Below, in pieces: positions 13,453 through 25,220 of a stretch of DNA of 64,000 nt (the stretch's first letter is position 1; each line of letters opens with the position of its first letter). Position numbers and translations under genes: made by a program. The DNA is from Diadema setosum (lineage: Eukaryota > Echinodermata > Echinoidea > Diadematoida > Diadematidae): the NCBI GenBank assembly GCA_033980235.1, contig CM067075.1, positions 6,330,668-6,394,667 on the forward strand, in the 5' to 3' direction. Below the pieces are notes generated by a model. It had not been told where the DNA came from, did not search any database, and worked only from the letters and a program-made list of their open reading frames with translations.

Positions 13453-14886
13453 CTGTATACAGGGTATATCAGTTAATAATATAATTATAAGTAATGAGGA
13501 GGTAACGCACATTTCTTTAACAAAAATCATCTTGTATAGGCAATGGAAGCTATCCACAGATGTTGATAAAAGCAAGATGTGTGTCATGGAGAAACCTTTG
13601 AGCTATGATACAGGAGCACGATACCACTGACGCAAATCTGATTACATGTACAGTGTATTCACTCGCTGCCTCGATTGACAGAACATCGCAGGGGAAGGAG
13701 CACGAACGCAAAACAGCAGACGACATGCTTGATGATGAAGATATCCTTTGGTGTGATGAAAGACAGGCAGATAGGAAAGTAGTATTTATAATTATAAACA
13801 ATCGGAAAATCACTGAAAATTGGCGGAATAAGCCCCGAATCAACTAGCTGTGTGCTGAATTGTGCTGCTTCCTTCTATACTTTTAAATGAATCGTTGCGG
13901 AAAACGCTGTGCAATTTGGCTGAACCACAGTACCGTGTTGTTCGGAGTGCTAGCCCCAAGTCATTAAGAGCATCTTACATGGCTAATTAGATCGCGAGAT
14001 AATGATCCTGACTTGGAACTATAATTGCATCACGTGACGGAAGGAAGAACAATGCGCGCGATTAATTTCTTAGCACCGTACGGTTCTCGCCGCGAAATAA
14101 TTGACGGCCGGTAAACCGTAAACAGCTACGTCAAACGTCAAACTGAGTCCGACCAAGTAATGACTTAAAGAGGAGACGACTTTGGGCGGACAAGCGCGTG
14201 CTATGATGGTGAATTTGATAAGCGGACTGATACCAGACGCCGTTTGCTACAATGACGCCATGCGTACCGAAGTCGTTACTTTGTTTATCCGCATCAAACA
14301 AACATCATGTATACATGTATTCCTACTATAGTTTCGAGGTAGATTTGCAAATTGCCAAAAGTTTTAACACAGTACGCAAAACCTGTAACTTCAATAGGTG
14401 TTTCTTTTTCAACAGACATAAATCATGTTCGTTTTCCTATAATGATCACTTCTATGACTTGCACATGGAAATATGTGTTCGTTTCTGCACATACATCGTA
14501 TATAATTTCATTTCATTCTATTTCATTTATTTCATTTCATAGCCTCTTTCAAGTCCTGTTGCCAAGACAGGTGTTTTTTTTTTTTTTTTCAGGAATTGTC
14601 GAGACACTGATTAACATCAATAAGAATAGAAACAAGTAGACTGGAGGATTGTAGAATAGTGTTGCTATGATTTCCCCACCTAATGGAGTTAAAATGCATA
14701 TTCCGCTACACCGCGCCAGTCCGCATAAGCGATTTGGCCGGATATGGGAGAAACAACGTTTATGAATATAATGAGTGCAATTAGGCTGACGAAAATGAAA
14801 CGTTTTACTGTAAGATTCATAAAATATTTCCCTAAACAGTGATAGGGTCGGTTCGAGGACAACCGATTATCTCTCGGGCAATGACC

Positions 14887-14995
14887 CCAGACCCTTCCCC
14901 TCACCCTAACCCTAATCCTGAACCTATTCCTAAACCTAACCCCAATTCCAACCCTAAACCCTAACCCAAACCCTTATCTTAACTCTAACCCTGTC
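14887..14995. repeat. degenerate telomere-like (CCCTAA)n tract
   Basis: About fifteen units of CCCTAA and close variants (CCTAAACCTAACCCC and similar) in one orientation. This matches the metazoan telomere repeat and is here an interstitial, decayed tract. Confidence 0.7.
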
Positions 14996-16239
14996 ACTAA
15001 CCAGTTTTAACCGGGGTGATGGGGGGGGGGGGGTAATTGTCCTAGGGCGTAATGGTCCTTATACGATAAGGTCTGTTAGTTGAAACCACATAAGCATATC
15101 ATATGTTGTAATTACATCTTGGCATCACAGGTCGCCCATTATCATCCTTTACTATTTGAAGGCGGGAAGTTGATACAGATGTACAGTGAGATCAGATAAT
15201 CTCTGGACTCTGGATAGTCTCTGGACTACTCGCAAATTGACGACTGTTATACACTCATGTTCCTTTACTTTTTGCCAGATCTTTTTTTTTTTTCGCTGTT
15301 GCGTAGTGTTCTGGAAATGTACTGGACACGGGTAAGTCTTACTGGAAACGGAATTTAGACGAGACAGAATTGCGAATGAGTATAATGTCACTAAATGTCT
15401 TCAAAGTCAGCAACAAAGATCCTCAATTGCCTCCTTACTTACAAAACTATTGTTTAATTGAAACGCTACAGCTCATGTTTTCTCTCCTTCAGAAACATCT
15501 TTCAGATAGAAACAATTCGAAATATTCATAAATGAATAAGTGAAAAATAAGTATACAAAATGTAATATCGTTTTCGTGTGTCCTTCAGAAATATCTCTTA
15601 GATACAAACAATTCTGAATATTTGTAAAGACATAAATGAAAAATGGATATACAGAATGTAGTATCGAAGGAAAAATCCTAATAGATTTGCAATGAAACTA
15701 AATATTTCACACATAATTCAACATGTGATCACGAAGACAGTCCTAATACTCCTGTCTGCGTATGGAAATCCATCAAGCTTTTTCAGATCCATGGCTGAAA
15801 GATAATTTAATATCTTCACGTTCTTTGACTTGTAAATCATCGAAAACGCGTTGGCTTTATTTCGTTCATGGATATGGCGGGGGGTGGGGTGGGATGGGGT
15901 TGGAGAAATCAGATACATTTGTACTTTCTTATTTCTGAAATCGCATCAACAATCACATCCTCTGATATACCCACTATTTCTTTAGACATTTATTCGTCGT
16001 CTTCGTTTTGCCTGAGACATATCATAATTACATGTGTGTCTGACACATCAAATTAATCATTTGCCCATGCGTTTTCTAGCTTTGATCTCCGAGTGAAATA
16101 CAATTGTACATCCACCACTACAATTTCATCTCCTACATTTCAATTTTGACAATGTGCTGTAGTCTACCCATATTATGATAAGTGCACCAAATTTATCCTT
16201 GGCATGGGTGTTTTCCCACAGTAATTACTGTAAGACATA

Positions 16240-16372
16240 TTCACATTTTCGGCAGAAGGAACATTATGAGTAAGGCATCCTGTGCAAAGGTGCACCATGC
16301 AGGATTCGAATCTATGATCACCTCCATGATAGCCTAGATCCTTTTACCACCATACCTATGTGCCCCAAAATA
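16240..16372 (-). repeat. tRNA-derived SINE-like copy
   Basis: On the minus strand an A-box-like TATGGTGGTAAAAGG is followed about 35 bases later by a B-box-like GATTCGAATCC, the internal RNA polymerase III promoter layout of tRNAs. A non-tRNA body follows. No complete cloverleaf is evident, so a SINE or tRNA relic is preferred to a functional tRNA. Confidence 0.55.
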
Positions 16373-17214
16373 ATATGTGACTGCGTCTATAAGAGCGAAG
16401 AACCATGCAAGGCGATCGACAGACGCCACGCTAATATTCCTGTCTCATGTCGAATGTTTTCGGTGTTCCAGGGAATGGCTATATGTCTGAATGAGATGTA
16501 GTCCGGACGTGCAACATTTAATTTCGTCACAGAGAGCTGCGGCAATCCGTTCCCCTCCGCAGCGGTGAAATCTCTCTCGTCCTTCGCTCCCGCCGAACAA
16601 ATCGCTTCATTATCCCATCGTTTCAGAGCAGACGACACCTCTCTGGTAAACAATCTTTGCAGCAGAAGGCAACCGTGCCTAACAGGCAGAAAAGGTCTCC
16701 CTGGCGCCTTCCAATAACCCAAATTAAGCTCGAAACATCCCCTTGACTCAGGATTAATCACGTATAGGACCCGTCCTGTCTTAAGTACATCCCAAGGAGC
16801 CATGTTTAATCAACATAACTCCAAATTGATCCTACGCTATACTCTTGGAGCGTGGACTATACGTTGCTTGGAGCGAATAATGAAACAAGAGATGAAGAGT
16901 AATGGACAGTCGCTCTTGTGTGAAGCTCATTGGGAACAGATTGCTGTACGAGAATCAAAACTCTGAATGATAATTTATTACAGTCTGAATAAATTGTATA
17001 TAATGACATTCATATTGTAGGAAAGTATGAATCGCATACCCTTCCGTCGTATGCACACAATTATTTTGGAAAATTGAACACCAATCTTCTTCCTCATCAA
17101 TTGATGCAGATAATAGGGTACAGGAAAATGACTTGATGTTCAACGCGCATGTGTATTAACGACCAAACCCGATGTGATTAGAATCCCTTTTTTATTCTTT
17201 CGTGGAAATGGAGA

Positions 17215-17280
17215 GGAGGAGGAGGAGGAGGAAGAGGAGGAAGAAGAGAAGTGTGTGTGTGTGTGTGGGGGGGGGGGGGG
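17215..17280. repeat. GGA/GT/G-run low-complexity tract
   Basis: GGA trinucleotides, then a GT run, then a G homopolymer. Confidence 0.85.
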
Positions 17281-18050
17281 TACTGCAAGTGAGAGGTAGT
17301 GTGCTTCCGGAGTTGACGTACGAGGAGATCTGTTGACATTACGTCGCCTCTTTAAGAGCATCAGGAAAGTGACGGTAAAATGGAGACTCTGCTCCAGACC
17401 GCTCGTCTGCCTAGTTGGAATCGACGCTAATTGGCATTTTTGTAATCATCGTCACCCTGTGTGAAACGTGGTGTCTTCATTATTTGAAACAATATGGGTC
17501 AGCACTATAGCGTATGGATTTCTCTGGATTTCTACAAGACAGAACATGAGAAAGTCCTTCACCTGTAGACATTCTCAGTACATGTATTCAAAAAGTGACA
17601 TCGATTCTTTGGTTCTTTTTTTTTTCTTTCTCTCCTTCCACTTCCGATTTTCCCGTTCTCCTCTTTCCCCTCCTCCTAAATTGCAATTTTCGCTCTCCTT
17701 GTTTTCTCTTCCATTGCGAGATGTGGGTATGGTTACGTGTGAGGTTACATTGTTTGCTACAGGTGCTATCATGACTGTAGATTGCCTTCCAGCCTTAACC
17801 CTCTCAAGCCCACAATCTAAAAATAACATTAGCTTTGTATACAAACAAGTCGCCACAGGGTTTATGAAAAAACTGCATGGGAACTCTTAAAATATGTTCT
17901 TCAAATCGTGTGCCGATAGTCAAGATTATCAGGCATTCTGACAAACTTCAGTGCGACGCCACTATCATGATGTGTGATTTAGCGCCTTTTGGAAGCAAAC
18001 TCTTCATTTGCATAATCATATCACGTTCTTGTTCTTATCTCCCTTTGCAG

Positions 18051-18706
18051 CGCCACCTACGACGATGCGAAGCGCGAAGGGGACGTCAAGTCGGGTGATC
18101 CTGGCTGTGCTCTACACCTCCCTACTCTGGTTCGTTCTCGACGTTCTCATCCTAGCCATGTACTCGTCCTTCACCGATGAGGGCAGCGGCTCCACCCTCA
18201 AGCTCCCCACCAGCTTCGATCACCAGCGCAATATTCGCGAGGAGGATGTCCACCAGCAGCTCGTCCACACCATGGCGATGCCGGCGAGGGAAGACACCTT
18301 CCACGCGCTCGCGAAAAAGCGCGCGTACTTGAACAGAACGTTGAGTCGAGGCAAAGAAAAACGCAGCCGTTTTTCGTGGGGGAACGAACTGAAGGAAAAC
18401 TTGCTGCATTCCAATAGAAGTGGACAGGATGTCTTGCCGAGGAGAGGTACAGGTGAGATCGTTGAGCAGAAATCCGTGGACGTGCGAGGTGATGTTATGA
18501 AACGCCAAATCGAGCAGCTTAAGAAGGAATTAGACAGCGTGCGCAGTGACAAAGAAAGACTTGCGTTTGAAGTCAAGAAGTACGCGGCAGAAGATCGCAA
18601 GCCACCACAAACATTCCAGGATAACGCTAATCATAACGGAGAAAGTATTGTGATAATGAACCAAATGGATTATGATGCGCACGCTCCGAAAGCCCACGAG
18701 GACAAA
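18051..18706 (+). CDS. GALNT: GALNT exon 1 (coding from 18065)
   Basis: The acceptor is a pyrimidine tract ending TTTGCAG at 18050 and the donor is GTAAGT at 18707. The start ATG at 18065 is chosen because it directly precedes the membrane anchor and lies 14 bases after the acceptor; the upstream in-frame ATG at 18008 is intronic. It encodes residues 1-214, the cytoplasmic tail, transmembrane segment, and stem with a Lys/Glu-rich coiled coil. The exon ends in phase 0. Confidence 0.9.
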
Positions 18707-21700
18707 GTAAGTGGAGACATCAATTTTTGTTCCGTTTCTCGGGGGCAAAATAGAGCCATAACTTTTGGCAAACACCCGCCTTTCTTGTTTTTGGTACTCA
18801 AGAACTTATGGTATTGTCAATTAACGTAAGCCGATGTTAATGTGCAGTTTCCGTCATACATGTACTGTTTGAACTCACTTGAAATATGACAGATTATGAT
18901 TCCGGATGCTTTGTACGTTTATATCCCTTACACTGAGTGATAGCACAATACCATGTTCGAAAACTGACCTGTACATTTTGCACAAATTTGTGCAATTTTA
19001 TGAAATGTTACAATAAAATTTTAGTTTTGTAATGTACAATACAATATAAATTCAATACGAGAACAGTATGAGTACTGGAATAAGATATTATATTAGCTAA
19101 TCAGTTAATGTTGATATTGTGCATACTACATTCAATGATATAATATTTTCTTACATCCGCAACATGGTGTCAATATAACGATTTTTTTTTTTTTTTTTTA
19201 CAGATAGTTTGATATTCTCAGATTTCAAGGTTGCTAAATGATTGCTGTGTTGTGGGGGTTTTTGTGGTCATATTCAACTCTACTTGCGTTTTTTCCTTTT
19301 GTTGACATTTGACAGTTTGTATGCGGATAACAACCTACTTAATTTGTGTTTTAGTGCACCCTGATCAGATAATTCGACATACACATGTATTTCAAAACTT
19401 TTTTTTTTTTTACAATCGCTTCTCTTGTAGACCACCTACAGTATTTCATAACGCTCTAGTATAAAATGCACACATTTCAAAGATAATTTTGCCCTGCATG
19501 TCTTCGTATGTTGATTATAGATAATCGAGAACATCATCAGGATACACACTCCATAATTCCTCAAAATCAACCCACAACAATTTACAATCTCACGTTTGCT
19601 GTCTTTGGCACTTCAAAGGGAAATGAAACTCAAACATACGTGTAGATTGAGTGACTGCATCAATATACACTGTAAGTAAAATACTGTACATCAGTGAAAT
19701 TTGAAAATCGGGCAATACGTTCAAATATGAATTCCTAAAGTTTCGTTGCAGCCAGCGTTGGATGAGAAAATACTTATACAGTTCGTGTGGTCACACATGG
19801 AAAACAATGTAAAAAAAAAAATGAAGAGAATTAAAACAAAAAATAGTTGTCTTTTTTATGCAAAGTACAGATTCCCTTGACTTGTTACAGACAAAATTAC
19901 TGTTAAGGGTGATATCATTCCCCCTGCTTTCTGAAAGAAGAAAGTAAGGTGCTTTTTCATAATGCCTGAAAAGTGAAAATATGTTGGGTTTTCTGTATAT
20001 TTCTTTTTTTTTTTCCATGAGTAATGCCACAAATGTTGTAGCCCTCTCATCCAGTGATGACTGCACCAACACTTTAAAAATGTATAACTTTTGAACAGAA
20101 TGTCCGATTTTGCTCAAACTTATCACTGGTGTGTTCTATCTGTATTGCGCAGCATCCCGTAATCCACATGTAAATCTTGTTTTTATTCTCCGTTAAAACT
20201 TCTAATCCCCCCCCCTCCCTTTATACTCTTCTCATAAGATCATACAGACAGACCGAACACCGCGCGTACATCCTGTAAGGAACCTGGACGCGACGTCACA
20301 ACCACGTGACCCACATGGGCCTGGAGAGATGGGAAAGTTGGTGAAGACAAGTCCGGAGGATGAATCCAAGGTGAAGATTGGCTGGCAACACGCCTTCTTC
20401 AACGAGTACGTGAGCGACATGATATCCCTTGAGCGATCGGTGCCCGATGTCAGACCGAAAGGGTAAGTGAGCCACTGAGTTTCGCAGAATAAAAGTCGAG
20501 ACGAGTTATGTGTGTGTGTTTTTCTGAGAGTTTAGAGTTTACTTGTCTCGTTAGAAAATGTATACGACAGTTCTCGGAATATTTCACTTGTATCGTTAGA
20601 AAATGTATACAACAGTTCTCAGAATATTTCACTTGTATCGTTAGAAAATGTATACAACAGTTCTCAGAATATGTTACTAACCAGATATCAGAAAAACGCT
20701 GATTAAGCAAATGCATTAAACAGCTGAAACCGCTTATAGCGAATATAGCAACAGAATCTACTACAGTATACCGACAATGTCAGAACAGACAAAATTGCCA
20801 CCAGAAAGATATATTTATATGTTAGAACATGACTCAAAATGTGCACGGTCTTAAATACTAATCTAATTATGAAAACAAAACTACTCGTGGAACACTTAAA
20901 AGAATATACCCCTGTGTACTTTAAGTTCTTTCCTTGCTTGAGAATTAAGCAAGCAAAAAAACAAAACTGTTGCGTCGTTCCTAAGATTCAACGATTAATG
21001 CATACACACACACATAAACAAACATTATGCTTTATGACATACATGATTAATAACACATAACATAACTAAATACAGCAGAAGCGGCGGAAGTACCATCAAG
21101 ACATTTTCCCACTGGTTGTATATACCCCATAAACACAACGTGGACTAAGACATGATTCTTTCGAAATTGAATCGTTTGTTCAAGACTACAAGTAGATAGA
21201 AGCATGTCGCAGGGGCGGATCCAGGAATTTCGTAAAGGGGAGGGGCCTTTTTTCTGTTTATTTTCTTTTTATTTCTTTTGTTTTAACAAAAAATAAAAAA
21301 GGGGCGCCCGCCCGGTGCGCCCCCCTCTGGATCCACCACTGTGTCGTTGACCAGTGAGATGTCGTAAAGCTAAAAATTGTGACTTTTTTTTTCTCAGCAC
21401 ATTGAGGAGACTAGGTCATTGTCTCTTTGAACTACGAAATAGATTAAGATGCTGGATGACCTCGAACACAGCGAGAGAACCACACCTGATGTATCCATGG
21501 TGACATGGTTCCTAGTCACAAGGAGACTTTAAAGGAATGGATACATACTCAAATCATTTGAAAATTCAGTGAACGCAGAAGAAATTAGTGCAACACAATA
21601 ATCAGTGAAGTTTGGTGAAATTTGGACAAGCCCTTCAAATATTATGAATAGCATAATTTTAGGTTAAATCTCTGGATGAGAAGACTACAATATCTGACGT

Positions 21701-22058
21701 CACGATAGTACAACATTATACGAGAAAACATAAAGAGAATTCCACGAAAATAATTTTCCCATTAAAAAATTTTGTTAATCACAATGTACACTGACGTTTA
21801 TATTGAGGACGATATTATTCCCTTCCTTTCAAACTAGGCAGTCAAGTACTCTTTCACTATTAAAAAAAAAAATGAATTAAAGCAGGCCCATGCGAGATTA
21901 TCTTTGTCATATTTGTTCCCCTATTGTGACATCACAAACAGTTGTATCTTTCTAATTCAGCGATGATGGCATGTGGATACAACTATTGAAATTCATAGCT
22001 TTTCTGCTTGTCCAATTTTCCTCAGACTTCACTGATGTGGTCACCTAATAAATATCTG

Positions 22059-22097
<39 letters not shown>

Positions 22098-25000
22098 AAT
22101 TTGATCCTTACATACTTGCCTTTAGTGTAAAGTACCATCTCACCTCGCTTATTCCCAGTGTAGTGACTTTAGATTTTTACTTCACACATTTACAGTTTGC
22201 AGTTTGCTTTCATCTAACGACAGCTTAAGCGAAGAAAAAAAAAAGAAAAGAAAAGAAAGACTGGTGAAATACACACCTTATAGTGCTGTAACTGCCCGGA
22301 CATAGAACGTAACACAATGTAGGGCCTGCATGTACACAACAGAATGTCAATTTTCAAACACGAACATTTTATATATCAGTTTGATAGAGAAGTGTTTGGG
22401 GCGTGAATACCATCACAACCTTAACAAATAAGAGAAAGGTCGGACATTAAAAATCGTGCCTGTGTCCGACTATCTTAGTCATGACCTTGGATAAGCGAAC
22501 CCGGACTGCGTGATGGCGCATCAGTTCGCTCTAGATGGGTCTGTAGGAAAGTGAGTGTTATTCCTTCTTGACGAAGACATAGCGGAGCCAGGGCGTGTTC
22601 TCTCCCTCGGTATCCACGACGTTGATGCAGTCCGTGCTGTGGAGCCTGTAACCAAGGTGACAGATGTGATCGAAGAGCTTGGTCTTTGGGAACCTGCGAT
22701 AGGTGTGGGAGGGAAACATGGCGTGCTGTGCGGAGAACTCCAAACACTGGCTCCCTTTCCTGTAGTTCCCCAGGTGTTCGGACAGCTGCGGTATGGCTTG
22801 CAAAGTGACGAGAGACCCGTAGATCCGATAGACGTGGGGCTCGTCGTCCTTCTCGCGGATGCAAACCTCGACGACGCCTCCATGCAAGGCGAAGTTCGCG
22901 GAGGTAGTCGTCCTCGGAGATTCTGCCTTCTCGTAGTTCTCCGCGAGACAATACGCGCATATTCTGGCACTGAGTTCTTGGATTTGGTAGAAATCGGCCT
23001 CCTTCTGCAGAAGGTCGAGGTACCGGAACCCCTCGGGCAGACAGAGGTCACCCCGCCGGAGGAAGTTGAGAATGTGTCTAAATATTTCTCCGTCACCGTC
23101 TATCAGGTAGTTGCCTGAATTTGATGGGAAATCAAGTGATTTCTCAATTAGCCTTCGCAAAAGGATAGCGTATGAGATATCAATACCTAAAACTTTAACG
23201 GTTTCCTTGGCACCGTTGTCTTCATGACAAGTTACTCTCGTTTAGCTCCCCTATTTATCAAGGTGGGATATTGATATATCACAGTCACTAAACCTTGCCA
23301 AAAGATTATCTTTTGTGCTTTGTCTTTTCTGTATCAAGCAAAATTTTCAAAATCAAACCAATTTTCCTTATTAGCTTCGTAGGTTGAGATTGTAATCACA
23401 ACAATATGTATTACATGTATTCATTTGTGAGCAAATCTTGTAACTGCAATCCAGTTGCAATGAAACATTGAGCTATACTACATTGACTGTTCTCAAAGAA
23501 TAACATGAATGGACCAATCGCCTAACCCCTTTCTCTCAAACATGACCGAAAGTCGCCGAGGCATTTCAAAGACTAAAAAGCCCCGAGGTTCCTTTGTTAA
23601 TGCCGATTTGCTTGTTTATTTTCCGAGAACCATCAGATGGAATTCCTTCCGATTGTATTTAGACAAATTTTGCAAGTGTTTAAAGGCTCGTTTTTTACTG
23701 TTCTCAAAGAATAACATGAATGGACCAATCACCTAACCCCTTTCTCTCAAACATGACCGAAAGTCGCCGAGGCATTTCAAAGACTAAAAAGCCCCTAGGT
23801 TCCTTTGTTACTGCCGATTTGCTTGTTTATTTTTCGACAACCATCAGATGGAATTCCTTTCGACTGTATTTAGACAAAATTTTGCTACTGTTTAAAGGCT
23901 CGTTTTTTATGATGCCATCTCCATAACACTGTCAAACAATCATGAACATAATAGTAATAATAATAACGGCTTATTTATCCAGGGTAGCCTCTTCAGTGTT
24001 GCCACTGCTCTACCAGAGGGCCCTGCCATTATTATTGCCCCAGCGTTGCCAGGTACCCATTTATACACCTGGGTCGAGAGGGACATTGTGGGTAAAAACA
24101 TCTTGTCCAAGGACGTAAGCACTGGGCGGGATTCGAACTCGGGTCCTCTGATTGGGAGTCGAGAGTCTTATCCACTATGCCACAGCGCCCCCACATGAAC
24201 CTACTTCATTTTAGACCACGACTGCGCTGTATGTGAATCCAGTGTCATAACACCAATTCATTCCCCCTTTTAACGTATTCGAATGTGAGGTAACATAATA
24301 TCTAGAGCACGGTACAACCGTCAATATGAACATGCGTGTAGGCATATGATTATCATTTCCTTGTATTTTTGTGGTACCCAAATATACGCACAAGAAGTCT
24401 TCGGGGCGAGTTACTTACTTCAGGTATATTAAGAGATAAACAATCTATTACGCCCTCAACAGAGACACTCATGCATGAGGTCTTGAATAGAAGTCATTTG
24501 TCACACGTATTATGCATCTACTACTAAGTATATATGGGGGGGGGGGGTGGTGAGGATGATGATGCACTCTTAAAGGGACAGATGGAAAACGTGCTCTGTA
24601 ACCACTGATATGCAGTAATAATATATACATTTTCTTTAAGAGAATCTGCAGCAGCTCAGACTCTCATCGCTACCACCAACTCACTAAACTTCATAATTCA
24701 ACAGAGATAGGGAAGATTGGTAATGAAGACGATGGAAAAAGGGAGGAAGAACATTATCATGACAAAATTCAAAGTAAGCAACAGACAGATAAAAACAGAC
24801 CCCATGAGATTTGCTTCATACACGACCACGGTGAGCTTTCTTTTTGCACTACAGAAGCGTCTACTACAGCTCCTGCCTTTCATAAGAATTTACGCTGAGC
24901 TGTGCGTGCTATTGGTTGTGCAGGGAGATGAGAAGAGGCATTCATGATCCCACCTCCGGACTGGTTTGTGTTATTACCCCCTCTGTGGAGCATTGCGTGT

Positions 25001-25189
25001 ATGTCATTGAATGATAAGTCAAAAAATCCACTTTTCGGAGCTTAAAATCTGACTGTTGCAATATGATGATGATGATGATCATCAACAACAACAACAACGT
25101 CTAGGAAGAACGTCTACGAAGAACGTCTGCCTATCGAGAGAAGTGTACGTAGGCCTACATGAATGCTCAAACCACCGGAGATGTAAATT

Positions 25190-25220
<31 letters not shown>

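Noticed and set aside
18152..18600. Minus-strand open frames opposite GALNT exon 1
   Set aside because: Antisense shadows of a coding exon without recognisable domains.
20542..20676. CRISPR-like array
   Set aside because: Units are contiguous with no unique spacers and the context is eukaryotic.
20508..20702. Small repetitive protein with [15 protein letters not shown] units
   Set aside because: Simple result of a 45-base minisatellite being open in several frames, on both strands.
22475..23118. Long overlapping frames on both strands at the KCTD exon
   Set aside because: Shadows of the GC-richer KCTD exon 2; only the frame with BTB motifs and the correct splice phase is kept.
23509..23926. 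Repeated small protein starting [12 protein letters not shown]
   Set aside because: The two copies come from a 211-bp tandem DNA duplication in an intron; the frame does not continue through the junction and no domain is recognised.
24120..24193. Functional tRNA gene
   Set aside because: A and B boxes are present, but the body and the 3' tail are those of a SINE and the acceptor stem does not close.
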